Shown: positions 1-9,234, counted from the first letter of the stretch. The stretch is DNA of 64,000 nt from Porphyromonas pogonae (GCF_036320655.1 NZ_CP143258.1:2332001-2396000), one strand, 5' to 3'. Program-made: numbers and translations. Notes: generated by a model from the sequence alone, not told the origin.

Positions 1-1635
1 TCGTTGGAAGCTTTAGAAAAAGCATCTACACGTGTAGCCCGTTTCTTTTATCCGGAAGTAAATCGCTGTACCACCTTTCTTGGTTGGGAGCAAGAGTATT
101 TTCTCGTGGACGAAGCTCTTTTTGTGGCTCGTCCCGATCTTAGACTTACCGGAAGGACGCTTATGGGGCATGAAAGTGCTAAAAACCAACAGCTCGATGA
201 TCACTACTTCGGCTCCATTCCCGAACGTGTACAAGAGTTTATGAAAGATCTTGAGATAGAATGTTACCGCCTGGGTATTCCGCTCAAAACACGACACAAT
301 GAAGTTGCTCCGAATCAGTTTGAGCTTGCTCCAATATATGAAGAGTGCAACCTTGCCAATGACCACAATGTACTCCTTATGAGTACAATGAAAAGAGTGG
401 CAAGCCATCACCATTTCAGGATATTGCTGCATGAGAAGCCTTTTGACGGTGTCAATGGATCCGGCAAGCACTGTAACTGGTCTATAGGCACAGATACGGG
501 AGTAAACCTTTTCTCTCCCGGCAAAAACTCGACCGACAATTTGCGTTTCATTTGTTTCATGGCTGTGACCCTCATGGCTGTATACAAAAATGATGCTTTG
601 CTCAAAGCCAGTATTGCCTCTGCCACCAACGCTCATCGATTGGGAGGACATGAAGCTCCGCCTTCCATTATATCCACATTCTTGGGTACGGAAGTATCAG
701 CAATACTCAATAAGTTCATGAATAGTAAACCCAAAGATGCAATCCAATTCGATGCAAAGAAAGGCATTCATCTGGGTGTAGGTCAAATACCCGAATTATT
801 ATTGGACAATACGGACAGAAACCGTACCTCTCCATTTGCATTCACAGGGAATAGATTTGAATTCCGTGCTGTAGGCTCGTCAGCCAACTGTGCCAGTGCT
901 ATGCTTGCACTATGTACGGCTTTGGCTTACCAAATGAATGACTTTGCAGATCATATCGACGGCCGTGTAAAAAAAGGAGAAAGTGATGAGGAAGCTCTCT
1001 ATCATGTGATAAGAGAGTATTTGCAAGACTCTGAACCTATCCATTTCGATGGTAATGGGTATAGTGATGAATGGAGAATAGAGGCGGAGCGCCGTGGCCT
1101 AAATATAGACACCAACGTACCTTTGTTATATGACTCTTACACAACAGAGCAGTCCATCAAAATCTTCGAAGCTACGGGAGTACTCACCCAAGCAGAACTT
1201 GAGGCTCGCAATGAAGTGAAATGGGAGATATATACCAAGAAAGTGCAGATAGAAAGTCGCGTATTAGGAGACTTGTCACTCAATCATATTGTACCGGTAG
1301 CCACAAAATATCAGACTATGCTGCTCGACAATGTGGCAAAACTCAAAGACGTATTCCCCGAAGATGAATATGAAAAACTATCCGAAGGGCCAAAAAACTT
1401 GATTTCTAAGATGAGTTATCATCTTTCGAATGTACATCGTATGGTTTATGAAATGACGGAAGCCAGAAAAATAGCTAACCAGATTGAAGATCTACGAGGC
1501 AGAGCTTTGGCTTATCAGGAGACAGTGTCACCTTACTTGGATCAGATTAGATATCACATCGATCACCTGGAACTTATTGTAGATGACAACATGTGGCCTT
1601 TGCCCAAGTATAGGGAACTACTATTTGTACAATAA
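1..1635 (+). CDS. glnN: Type III glutamine synthetase, C-terminal part (5' end outside window)
   Basis: Glutamine synthetase makes glutamine from glutamate, ammonia and ATP; the type III enzyme is the usual one in Bacteroidales. The frame is open from base 1, so the gene starts before the window; about 543 residues are present of the roughly 730 usual for the family. Visible GS landmarks are NEVAPNQFELAP, the GSGKHCNWS segment of the catalytic core and the AVGSSANCASAM segment. The helical C-terminal extension typical of type III is complete and ends in LLFVQ. A MATE gene follows 23 bp downstream on the same strand. The internal TTG at base 4 should not be taken as a start. Confidence 0.95.
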   Translation, partial: SLEALEKASTRVARFFYPEVNRCTTFLGWEQEYFLVDEALFVARPDLRLTGRTLMGHESAKNQQLDDHYFGSIPERVQEFMKDLEIECYRLGIPLKTRHNEVAPNQFELAPIYEECNLANDHNVLLMSTMKRVASHHHFRILLHEKPFDGVNGSGKHCNWSIGTDTGVNLFSPGKNSTDNLRFICFMAVTLMAVYKNDALLKASIASATNAHRLGGHEAPPSIISTFLGTEVSAILNKFMNSKPKDAIQFDAKKGIHLGVGQIPELLLDNTDRNRTSPFAFTGNRFEFRAVGSSANCASAMLALCTALAYQMNDFADHIDGRVKKGESDEEALYHVIREYLQDSEPIHFDGNGYSDEWRIEAERRGLNIDTNVPLLYDSYTTEQSIKIFEATGVLTQAELEARNEVKWEIYTKKVQIESRVLGDLSLNHIVPVATKYQTMLLDNVAKLKDVFPEDEYEKLSEGPKNLISKMSYHLSNVHRMVYEMTEARKIANQIEDLRGRALAYQETVSPYLDQIRYHIDHLELIVDDNMWPLPKYRELLFVQ

Positions 1636-1658
1636 ATAATAACTGAAAAACACTTATA

Positions 1659-2999
1659 GTGAGAAAACCCAAAGACCTCACCCATGGTAATATCAGAGGG
1701 CTTCTTATGAAGCTCTCTTTGCCTATTATGGGAACCTCTTTTATACAAATGGCTTATAGCTTCACCGACATGGCTTGGCTGGGACGTATAGGTTCTAAGT
1801 CTGTAGCAGCCGTGGGGGTGGTATCGGTACTGGTATGGCTTGCAAATTCTATATCTTCGATCAATAAGACGGGCAGCGAGGTTACTGTGGGGCATGCTCT
1901 CGGACGAGATGATATATCAGAAGCATCGCAGTATGCTTCACATAACATCACCATGTCGCTCATCATATCCCTGTTATTGGCTGCGATATATTATTTTTTC
2001 GGGAGAAATATCCTTCAGATTTATGAGCTTGCTCTGGATGTAGAAAGCGTAGCTATAAATTACTTACGCATTATCATCTTTGGCTTGCCCTTCGTATTTA
2101 TGTCCAATACTTTCTCAGGGATATATAATGCTTCAGGGATCAGTTCTGTACCTTTCAAAATTATGAGTACGGGGCTTGTCATGAATATCATATTGGATCC
2201 TTTGCTAATTTTCGGATTCAAGATGGGTGCAGTAGGGGCTGCCTGGGCTACTCTGATCTGTCAATTGGTCGTTTTCTTCTATTTCCTATTTCACTACAAA
2301 CGAAAAGATAGATTATATGCAGGGCTAAAGCTATTTGTTCCGCTACAAAAAAGTTTTTCTGAAAAGATTTTGAAGATTGGACTTCCCGTGGCAATACTCA
2401 ATTCTCTTTTTGTATTTGTAAATATGTATATGGGGCGATTGGTCTCTAAAATCGGGGGCCACGTAGGGGTAGCCACACTTACTACCGGGGGGCAGTTGGA
2501 AGCTATTACATGGAATACCTCTCAAGGTGTCACTACGGCGCTAGGGGCTATAGTAGCACAAAACTACACCGCAAAGAAAGCTCATAGAATTTTCAAGGCC
2601 TATAAAGAGGCTCTTAATTTTACTTTTATATTCGGTATTATCGGCACAATACTATTTGTTTTTTTCGGGCAAGAAGTATTCAGCATAATAGTTCCTGACC
2701 CTGAAACTTACCGTGTAGGTGGGGAATATCTGAAAATAGATGGTTATTCACAGCTCCTGATGATGCTAGAAATCACAACACAAGGAGTTCTTTACGGTAC
2801 AGGACGAACCATGCCTCCTGCTATCATCAGTGTTGTGGGAAATTATCTGCGTATTCCTTTGGCATGGTTATTACTTTCATGGGGCTGGGGGTTACCTTCT
2901 ATTTGGTGGGCTATTTCCATAACATCTATGCTCAAAGGCATTGTAGCATACGTATACTATCGCTCAGTGAAGCGGAAGATAGCTGCCCGTTGCGCATAG
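1659..2999 (+). CDS. MATE family efflux transporter
   Basis: Predicted 446-residue inner membrane protein with about 12 hydrophobic segments arranged as two MatE repeats; the family exports drugs or cationic metabolites using Na+ or H+ gradients. The N-terminus (DLTHGNIRGLLMKLSLP followed by MGTSFIQMAYSFTDM) is typical of the family in Bacteroidetes. The chosen start is GTG, 23 bp after glnN; no ATG lies in frame further upstream. The substrate cannot be read from the sequence. It ends 6 bp from the convergent DUF2891 gene. Co-transcription with glnN is possible from spacing alone. Confidence 0.9.
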   Translation: MRKPKDLTHGNIRGLLMKLSLPIMGTSFIQMAYSFTDMAWLGRIGSKSVAAVGVVSVLVWLANSISSINKTGSEVTVGHALGRDDISEASQYASHNITMSLIISLLLAAIYYFFGRNILQIYELALDVESVAINYLRIIIFGLPFVFMSNTFSGIYNASGISSVPFKIMSTGLVMNIILDPLLIFGFKMGAVGAAWATLICQLVVFFYFLFHYKRKDRLYAGLKLFVPLQKSFSEKILKIGLPVAILNSLFVFVNMYMGRLVSKIGGHVGVATLTTGGQLEAITWNTSQGVTTALGAIVAQNYTAKKAHRIFKAYKEALNFTFIFGIIGTILFVFFGQEVFSIIVPDPETYRVGGEYLKIDGYSQLLMMLEITTQGVLYGTGRTMPPAIISVVGNYLRIPLAWLLLSWGWGLPSIWWAISITSMLKGIVAYVYYRSVKRKIAARCA

Positions 3000-3005
3000 T
3001 TGGGC

Positions 3006-4112
3006 TCAAAAAACGGACTTTCTGTCCAAAATAGCTTTGCAATAAACAGCAAAAGAGCCCAACCAATGATCGCCACCATAATTGGATCGAAATATCATAC
3101 TCATCCCATGTTGGTACATTTCGTTTGCCTTAGAAAGAAACAAAGATTGCAACCTATGCTTCGCCGGCAGATGGTGGGCAATGGTGGCCATACACCAGGA
3201 ACGGGAAAAACAAAGCCCTACAAGATGGACTATTTGGTAATCATTCAAATCACTGACAATAGGAGCTTCACAAATACGCTTAATGCCTGCTGGAGTGTAA
3301 TAACGACTGATCCATAACGCATATGCTTTCGGTGTAAGCACTCTGGTCATCAGATCTGCAGTCATCAGTGAGGGGGAAAAGAAGTCCGAGGCATCAGGTT
3401 CCCATTGGGCAGGGATGTTACGATCTGATAGATACAGCTCCTGTGCCTTAGCTATCAAGGCATTCTCAAATTCTTTGTCATGAGTAGCCTGTGCATAATC
3501 AATTGCAAATGCCAAGCCAAAAGCAGAATTACCATGCGTACCTATGCGTATAGGATAGGTCTGTTTAGGCAGATAAGCTTTCCATTGGTCGACTATTTTC
3601 TGAGCAAGAATACGAACATTTTGCTCCCATATACAAGCTTTCTGTTTTATCTCGACATCATGGCTTTTCTCACTCAAATCCTTGAGTTCCTGAGTGAGTT
3701 TGAGTAGCCATGCCCATCCATAGGTCCGCTCGAAAAGTGAAGCCATAGGACGATTGAAATAATCAGCTTCAGCTTGCATATTACTTTGCGTGAAGCTGAT
3801 GTCAAATGTGCGAATTATACTATCACGAAGTGATATTTGGGGATGATCCCTCAAAATACGTGCTAACATCCAATGACCATGTACACAGCTATGCCAATCG
3901 AAACTTCCATAGAAAGCAGGATGGAGTTCACGAGGAGTAAGGCGTGCGTCTTTTTCCGCAGCTATGGTATGCCCTGTTTTATTAGGATATTCGATAAAAA
4001 TATTGGCGAGGGGCATTCTTGCCAACTTCACAACCGTAGTATCTGTCTGGGCATTGGCTATGTACATACCTGATATAATAAGCCAACAGGATATAAAAAG
4101 ATGCTTCAACAT
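3006..4112 (-). CDS. DUF2891 family secreted protein
   Basis: Product of 368 residues with an N-terminal signal peptide (MLKHLFISCW... ending IANA), so probably periplasmic. The segment PAFYGSFDWHSCVHGHWML is characteristic of DUF2891, an all-helical family of unknown function. The frame opens 60 bp further upstream, at 4172, but starting at 4112 places the signal peptide at the N-terminus and is preferred. It converges with the MATE gene. The conserved His/Trp cluster might suggest an (alpha/alpha)6-barrel-like fold, but that is inference; no enzymatic role is assigned. Confidence 0.85.
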   Translation of the reverse strand: MLKHLFISCWLIISGMYIANAQTDTTVVKLARMPLANIFIEYPNKTGHTIAAEKDARLTPRELHPAFYGSFDWHSCVHGHWMLARILRDHPQISLRDSIIRTFDISFTQSNMQAEADYFNRPMASLFERTYGWAWLLKLTQELKDLSEKSHDVEIKQKACIWEQNVRILAQKIVDQWKAYLPKQTYPIRIGTHGNSAFGLAFAIDYAQATHDKEFENALIAKAQELYLSDRNIPAQWEPDASDFFSPSLMTADLMTRVLTPKAYALWISRYYTPAGIKRICEAPIVSDLNDYQIVHLVGLCFSRSWCMATIAHHLPAKHRLQSLFLSKANEMYQHGMSMIFRSNYGGDHWLGSFAVYCKAILDRKSVF

Positions 4113-4336
4113 TGTTTTAGAATTATTTTGTCCTTGATGTACCCACCACTTTATCTTAGGCGTACTCCACAATCTTTACCAAAGTTAAGAATTTATATTC
4201 TTTGGTCAGCTCATCAATATCTTTATACATAAGCCTGCTCCTGTTTACAGCATAAGTAAGATATAATAAAGATTGGGAAGAGATATTCCAACGTATTTCA
4301 AATCTAATATATGCATCTCATAGATCTAAAGGGGAA

Positions 4337-4371
4337 CACCCCATAGAGTTTCCATGGAACTCTACGAGGTG
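4337..4371 (-). terminator. Probable terminator of the FadL-type gene
   Basis: An imperfect inverted repeat (CACCCCATAGAGTT paired with AACTCTACGAGGTG, two of the pairs G-T or mismatched) lies 34 bp beyond the stop of the minus-strand outer membrane protein gene and is followed on that strand by a short T/C-rich run. Confidence 0.5.
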
Positions 4372-4404
4372 CTGCATATATAGAATTAAAAGGATTGTAA
4401 GTAA

Positions 4405-5859
4405 TCAGAATCGATAATCAATGCCGATACCGAATACTTTGCTGGTACGGCTAAATACTTCTTTGCCGGGAATAGAAGCAAATGCCGCGAGATTTTGAGG
4501 TAAACCTAACCCCTCAAGACGAGTGGGTAGATTGTTATATATTTCAGATTCTTTTGTGAATTTTTTGTATTTGGATACAAAGTAAGCCACGTTGATGGTC
4601 ATCTTATCAGTAAGATTGAATCCCGCACCAAATCCCACAGAATTGGAGTTGAGATTAAAACTCATATCTTCCATAAAACGATCTGTTGCTCCATTACGAG
4701 TCAACTGAAGACCTGCGCTAAGATCGAGCCACCTATTGACACTCCATTCTACACCCGCCAAATACTCGGCTGTTCCATGCTTCAGAAATTTCTGTTTGTC
4801 GCCTTGCATCTTTGTTTGCTTCTCGAAGAAATAGTTATAACCCAAAGATGCCGTCACCGAAGGTAGGATATGGTAAGAAGCGCCTAATGCAAGCATAGCG
4901 GGGATATCATGCGGAGTATCTATACCGTTTTTGAACTTCTCATCACCGGTAGTATTTTCTTTAGTTTTATTTTCGACGTTGAGGTGAGTATTAAACTCAT
5001 ATTTAAGTCCAAAATTGAATTTTTCATAATTAAAGTTCAGACCAATAATAGGAGTTATCCCCCATCCGCGTTGGCTCACTTCCAATTTTTTGTCTCCTGT
5101 AGCTCCGGCCAGTAATTTCATTTGGGTAGCTGCAGCAGGATTAGTACTTGCCAGATTATTGGCTAAAGTCATAAAATAAGCAGTAGCAGGAACCATAGCT
5201 CCTTGAGGATCATTGACCTTAATACTACTTACAAAACCTGAGTAACGGTCGTTTACGTAATTTATTCTGATACCCGCAGCAGCACTCAAGTATTTATTGA
5301 TCTTATAGGCTGCCCCTAATTGAGTTCCGAAAACATATTGATGACCTTGCAGTTCGCTGGAAAGATCATATCTCTTGATTCCTAATTGAGGAGCTAATTT
5401 GGATGTAAAAGCAGGAATCAAAGACACGATTGATTCGTAAGATCCCAATCCTCCTGAAAAAGAGGCTTTACCTCCACCGCCGGTAAGACCAAACATAGCA
5501 GAAAAAGCCCAATCACCTTTCTTATACACAGCCATCACACTGGGAATCACCGGAGCTGATGCGGTACCTACAAACTCCTTGGTAGGAGATCCTCCGTTGT
5601 AAGCAAACGGAGCGAACGTAGTATTGATAATACGCTTTTGAAAAGCGCTCTGACTATTCACCGACAATTGGAAACCCTCTTTGGTAAATGCCAAACCCGC
5701 CGGATTGTAATACACAGCATCAATCTTTGTAGAAGCATTGCGAGCTACACTTCGCAAATACAGGATATGCAAACTGGTGTTTGTAAGCAATCCTCCTGCA
5801 TGTGCAGAAGTAAAGCCCAATCCTAAAGCCATAATGGCAGCAGTAAATAATTTACGCAT
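4405..5859 (-). CDS. OmpP1/FadL/TodX-type outer membrane transporter
   Basis: A 484-residue protein with a signal peptide (MRKLFTAAIMALGLGFTSAHA) followed by the hatch segment of the FadL family (ASTKIDAVYYNPAGLAF). The rest is alternating strands ending in the aromatic residue of IGIDYRF, as expected for an outer membrane beta-barrel. The family takes up hydrophobic compounds such as long-chain fatty acids; the actual ligand here is unknown. It is monocistronic, with its own promoter at 5904-5934 and a hairpin after its stop. Confidence 0.88.
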   Translation of the reverse strand: MRKLFTAAIMALGLGFTSAHAGGLLTNTSLHILYLRSVARNASTKIDAVYYNPAGLAFTKEGFQLSVNSQSAFQKRIINTTFAPFAYNGGSPTKEFVGTASAPVIPSVMAVYKKGDWAFSAMFGLTGGGGKASFSGGLGSYESIVSLIPAFTSKLAPQLGIKRYDLSSELQGHQYVFGTQLGAAYKINKYLSAAAGIRINYVNDRYSGFVSSIKVNDPQGAMVPATAYFMTLANNLASTNPAAATQMKLLAGATGDKKLEVSQRGWGITPIIGLNFNYEKFNFGLKYEFNTHLNVENKTKENTTGDEKFKNGIDTPHDIPAMLALGASYHILPSVTASLGYNYFFEKQTKMQGDKQKFLKHGTAEYLAGVEWSVNRWLDLSAGLQLTRNGATDRFMEDMSFNLNSNSVGFGAGFNLTDKMTINVAYFVSKYKKFTKESEIYNNLPTRLEGLGLPQNLAAFASIPGKEVFSRTSKVFGIGIDYRF

Positions 5860-5903
5860 ACTAATAGTTTAAAATAATAATTACGACTTTAATCAAGTCT
5901 AGC

Positions 5904-5934
5904 GCAAATATATTAAAATAATTTTACTGCACAA
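5904..5934 (-). promoter_or_regulatory. Promoter of the FadL-type gene
   Basis: On the minus strand a TATATTTGC box (5904-5912) lies about 17 bp downstream of TTGTG (5930-5934), matching the Bacteroidetes primary sigma factor pattern (TTG, 17-19 bp, TAnnTTTG). It sits 45 bp upstream of the ATG at 5859. Confidence 0.6.
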
Positions 5935-5958
5935 AAACATGCATAGTGTGCATGTTTT
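5934..5958. promoter_or_regulatory. Perfect palindrome at the -33 region of the FadL-type promoter
   Basis: AAAACATGCA, five bases, TGCATGTTTT: a perfect 10-bp inverted repeat that touches the -33 element. It could be an operator or a small hairpin; on the + strand it is followed by T5A, terminator-like, but no gene ends here. Confidence 0.4.
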
Positions 5959-6008
5959 TATTTCTATAAATTACAAATAACCATAAATCCTTCATCAATA
6001 ATAAAATT

Positions 6009-6195
6009 GAGACTGTTGCAAAAGTCAACAGTCTCGTGGATTTTCGAGGCAAAGCCGACAAAAGACTCTTTGACCGGGCAGAGAGGGTAAAGTGCAAGGC
6101 GCTAAGAGTGAGTGCACAGGGAGTTTACTTCAGGTAAATGACCAAGCGCGAATCTCGCAAGCAACGAAGCAATTGGCCTGCTATGCAACGGTCTC
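6009..6195 (+). mobile_element. 187-bp MITE, copy A
   Basis: Full-length copy of the window's repeat family: left end GAGACTGTTGCA, right end TGCAACGGTCTC, and a left-end hairpin (GAGACTGTTG, seven bases, CAACAGTCTC). Flanked by AAATT on both sides, consistent with a 5-bp target duplication. It lies in the gap upstream of the FadL-type gene. Confidence 0.85.
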
Positions 6196-6202
6196 AAATT
6201 GA

Positions 6203-6245
6203 CAAAAAAAACACCTGCAGAATATATTCAAATATTCAACAGGTG
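6203..6245 (-). terminator. Rho-independent terminator, now cut off from its gene by IS982
   Basis: CACCTG (6212-6217) and CAGGTG (6240-6245) form a stem, with an inner AT-rich pairing, followed on the minus strand by eight T (6203-6210). It would end the transcript of the YiiX-like lipoprotein gene; the IS982 copy at 6291-7376 now lies between them. Confidence 0.65.
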
Positions 6246-6290
6246 CCATGCGCCATAAAGAAGAGTTCTACAGAGAAGAAACGATATTTA

Positions 6291-7376
6291 ACGTGAGTTC
6301 GGTCTAAGCGTGGTGTACTAAGAGGGTTGATGGATTGTGTATGATTTCTAGGTTTAATTCCGGCTTTTTGGGTAGCAGATTGTAGGCAATTATGCCGGCA
6401 ATCAAATTAATGGCGAAATTATTGACGCTTCTATGTCGTGTATGCTCTATTTGACAAACGTTTTTGAGTAGGTCATTAACGGTTTCCACAAGGGCTCTTT
6501 TTCTGAGTAATATCCTATCATACAGGCTCATCAGTGTGTTTTTCATGTTTTTCTTTATCTTCGTAATCATGTGTATGTCGTCAATGAAGAGCTTATCGAA
6601 AAGACTTTGTGAGATGTATCCTCTGTCGCCAACAAGTTTGCCGAATAGTTTCTTCGTGAAGGTTCCGCCTTTAAGTGGAGCACGGTCATCCGTATTCCCC
6701 GGTGTGATTTGATATTGAATGATTTCACCCCGGTCGTTAATCACAATATGTAGTTTGAAACCATAGAACCATCCCATACTGCATTTGCCCTTTTGGGCCC
6801 ATCCTTTCATGGTCTTATGCCCGTGTGCCCGCTTGATATGGCAGGTGCGTAAAGGTGTGGAATCAATGAATGAGATACCGGTGCATTCGCCCAGACAACA
6901 CATATTGAGAAATGAAATTAGTTTGAATGCCACCTTGCTTTGTAATTCCACAAAACGATTGTAAGAGACCAACGAAGGAAAATCCGAATGACATTGTTGC
7001 GTAATATATTGAAGATAAAAGGACTTAAAATCGCGATACCTCGAATGATGGAAAAGAATCAGAATAGTCATGATTTCAGCATCGGACATCCTAAACTTGC
7101 GATTTCTTCGCTTTTTGTTTCCTTCGCAAAGGGTTCTTTGCTGAATCAAGGTATCGAAAAGTTTGGAAAAATCATCGGTAAGACAGAAAATTTCAACTAT
7201 ATTTGTTTTCATAAAGTGGTGTTTTGTTTGTTTATATCTTATTGATTATCAACCCCTAAGATACAAATAATTCACCACTTTTGCAATGAAATACACAAGA
7301 AATTACACTGATTTACAACACTTTGTAAACTCTATTATTCCTATTATTCCTATTATCCCTTATATCGAACTCACGT
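6291..7376 (-). mobile_element. IS982-family insertion sequence, copy 1 (intact)
   Basis: 1,086 bp with perfect 11-bp terminal inverted repeats ACGTGAGTTCG (6291-6301 and 7366-7376) and a 6-bp target duplication TATTTA (6285-6290 and 7377-7382). It carries one full-length transposase gene. The right duplication contains the stop codon of the neighbouring lipoprotein gene, so that gene survived. It is nearly identical to copy 2 at 62189-63265, from which it differs by one extra 9-bp ATTATTCCT-type unit near the right end and a few substitutions. Confidence 0.92.
6304..7212 (-). CDS. IS982-family transposase
   Basis: A 302-residue DDE transposase. The catalytic acidic residues appear in FIDSTPLRTC, LVGDRGYIS and RALVETVNDLLK, in the order and context of the IS982 group. 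It fills the element almost from end to end and shows no frameshift, so this copy is probably active. The second copy at 62202-63110 differs at only a few residues (for example Asp to Asn in LYDRILL, and STLLVHHA versus SIRLVHHA at the end). Confidence 0.93.
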   Translation of the reverse strand: MKTNIVEIFCLTDDFSKLFDTLIQQRTLCEGNKKRRNRKFRMSDAEIMTILILFHHSRYRDFKSFYLQYITQQCHSDFPSLVSYNRFVELQSKVAFKLISFLNMCCLGECTGISFIDSTPLRTCHIKRAHGHKTMKGWAQKGKCSMGWFYGFKLHIVINDRGEIIQYQITPGNTDDRAPLKGGTFTKKLFGKLVGDRGYISQSLFDKLFIDDIHMITKIKKNMKNTLMSLYDRILLRKRALVETVNDLLKNVCQIEHTRHRSVNNFAINLIAGIIAYNLLPKKPELNLEIIHNPSTLLVHHA

Positions 7377-7379
7377 TAT

Positions 7380-8006
7380 TTAATATTTGGGAGATATCAT
7401 CAGGCATGAGGCATGGGTCTGATATATAATATCATCCAGAGAATATAAAGTACGCCCCGGAAGTTTAAGTGTGGGGTAAATACGATCTATATTAAGAGAA
7501 TTAAAAATAAATGCCACATATTCTGTACAATAAAGAGATTGCTCTGAATTATCGCTAAATGAGGAATCAAATGACAGTCGCCGAAGAAGAAGCTCATTTG
7601 ACATCTCGACCACTTTGTGACGAAGTTCTTCATTCATCATTACTCGATAAATACCAAACTGACTGGAATGGCTAAGAAAATCGGCAAGACTCTCTTTGAC
7701 CATCCCATGATGATGCAATGACTCGTCTTCTTCCATATGATAGACATGTAATTCCCCATCTATAGAGTCACGTGTCAATATACCAATGTGGCTAAAAAGC
7801 TTTTGTTTTGATATCACCTTTCTGAAATAAGATGAATACCAAGTATTGCCACACCTGCAAATAAGATCGGCATCCTGAAGAGCCAGACTATCCGGAACCA
7901 GGGACAAAGGATTAGGACCGAAGGATGTCTTCTGCTCTGATTTACAACCAAATAAAAAGAGCATTGCAATTAAACACCACAATGCTCTGACAAGTCGGGG
8001 TTGCAT
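7380..8006 (-). CDS. YiiX-like (permuted NlpC/P60 papain-fold) lipoprotein
   Basis: A 208-residue lipoprotein: the lipobox LFLFGC gives a lipidated Cys near residue 21. Motifs match the YiiX/YebB permuted NlpC/P60 family: DADLICRCG, then KLFSHIGIL with the catalytic His, and a C-terminal SLYCTEYVAF with the catalytic Cys. These enzymes act on peptide or amide bonds in the envelope, but the substrate is not established. Its stop codon lies within the target duplication of the adjacent IS982, whose end is three bases away; the original terminator remains at 6203-6245. Confidence 0.8.
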   Translation of the reverse strand: MQPRLVRALWCLIAMLFLFGCKSEQKTSFGPNPLSLVPDSLALQDADLICRCGNTWYSSYFRKVISKQKLFSHIGILTRDSIDGELHVYHMEEDESLHHHGMVKESLADFLSHSSQFGIYRVMMNEELRHKVVEMSNELLLRRLSFDSSFSDNSEQSLYCTEYVAFIFNSLNIDRIYPTLKLPGRTLYSLDDIIYQTHASCLMISPKY

Positions 8007-8034
8007 AAATATTCAAGAATAAATATTCTTATAT

Positions 8035-8394
8035 TTACTTACGCACACTCTCATCAACAAGCCATTTACCATCTATTTTCACCACATGTGTGGTCACGGT
8101 ATCTGTCTGGTTCTTTCCCTTGGCATCAGTGTAGATAACCCATGCCTCATTTCCATTAATACTGTCTTTGATTTTTTTGAACTGAAAATTGGGATTTAAA
8201 TCCTTTACTCCCAAGCTGGCAGCCAAGTCAATACCCGTAGCCGTCCTATCAGTACAGTATTTCTTAGCTTCCTCATATTTACCTTTGGCAATACTTTCTG
8301 AGAAATTTTTTACCACCTTCTCAGGGCCTTTAGTACATCCTGCCAAAGCAATGCTTATGAAAATAAGACTGATAAAAGTTTTCCATGTCTTCAT
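8035..8394 (-). CDS. DUF4878 small lipoprotein
   Basis: A 119-residue lipoprotein with lipobox IALAGC. The rest (GPEKVVKNFSESIAKGKYEEAKKYC at the start, WLVDESVRK at the end) is the NTF2-like cystatin fold of DUF4878/lumazine-binding-like proteins common in Bacteroidales; the C-terminal segment KIDGKWLVDE is typical. Function unknown, probably periplasmic or surface exposed. It lies 28 bp upstream of the YiiX-like lipoprotein on the same strand and may be co-transcribed with it. Confidence 0.75.
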   Translation of the reverse strand: MKTWKTFISLIFISIALAGCTKGPEKVVKNFSESIAKGKYEEAKKYCTDRTATGIDLAASLGVKDLNPNFQFKKIKDSINGNEAWVIYTDAKGKNQTDTVTTHVVKIDGKWLVDESVRK

Positions 8395-8442
8395 AAAAAT
8401 ATGTTTTAAATAATTTTATTTCTTAACTAGGCTTAAACCCAC

Positions 8443-9174
8443 TTATTTAATGAGATACTTTGATTTTACTGTGATGGAAGCCGTCTTGAGCCTGTTTGAG
8501 GTGTTGAATGCCCCACCCCAGCTATAATCTTCATTAGAATTATATCCTACAATCTGAAATACTCCCATTTGAGAATTTACCAATTTTCCCACATGGCTTT
8601 TACTTCCTTCAGCAATTACTTGTGCTCTATTGAGAGCATCTTCAGATGCTTCTTGAAGCATTTTTATCTTAAGATCATTAAGCTTTGTATAGTAAAATCG
8701 AGGTTCCTCCGAGGCTATTTCCACTCCATCATTGATAAGCTCTGTAATATCACGCGACACGGATTCGACAAGATTGAGATCATGACTCTCAATTGTTATA
8801 CTTTGAGATAGCTCAAACCCTCCAAAAGATGTCACATAGTTGTTGCCTTCATATCGACTATCAGTCTTTTTCTCCAAAGCAACACTACTCAAGGTCAATG
8901 TACTATCAGGGATTCCTTTTGTTTTAAGATAACTTAAAACTTTGGAACGCATTCCTTTCAATTTAGAAAATCCCTCTTGCATATTATATTCCAGTGTACT
9001 GAATTTGGCAGACCATACTACAAGATCAGATTCAAAATTACGTTCTGCGATACCGGTAACCTGAATAGACTTATCTCCTCTCTTAGCCTTTACAGCTGAA
9101 TTCCCTATGGCATATGCGGCTAAGATCATACATATACCTATTATTGCTGCGATAATAATGTTGTCTTTTCTCAT
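8443..9174 (-). CDS. SIMPL (DUF541) domain protein
   Basis: A 243-residue protein with an N-terminal hydrophobic anchor (IIAAIIGICMILAAYAIG) and the SIMPL domain signature IQVTGIAERNFESDLVVWSA. The family is named for signalling molecule that associates with mouse pelle-like kinase; bacterial members such as BP26 are envelope proteins that form oligomers. Role here unknown. It is separated from DUF4878 by 48 bp and may head the same transcript. Confidence 0.8.
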   Translation of the reverse strand: MRKDNIIIAAIIGICMILAAYAIGNSAVKAKRGDKSIQVTGIAERNFESDLVVWSAKFSTLEYNMQEGFSKLKGMRSKVLSYLKTKGIPDSTLTLSSVALEKKTDSRYEGNNYVTSFGGFELSQSITIESHDLNLVESVSRDITELINDGVEIASEEPRFYYTKLNDLKIKMLQEASEDALNRAQVIAEGSKSHVGKLVNSQMGVFQIVGYNSNEDYSWGGAFNTSNRLKTASITVKSKYLIK

Positions 9175-9203
9175 ATTTTAGCATTTAACTCTTGCCTAAG
9201 TTA

Positions 9204-9234
9204 CAAAAAAAGCTTCGATTACACATCGAAGCTT
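9204..9234 (-). terminator. Terminator of trxB
   Basis: Perfect stem AAGCTTCGAT / ATCGAAGCTT with a 5-base loop, followed on the minus strand by a run of seven T. It lies 28 bp past the trxB stop. Confidence 0.85.

Noticed and set aside
13-651. 212-codon minus-strand frame
   Set aside because: Shadow of the glutamine synthetase gene on the other strand.
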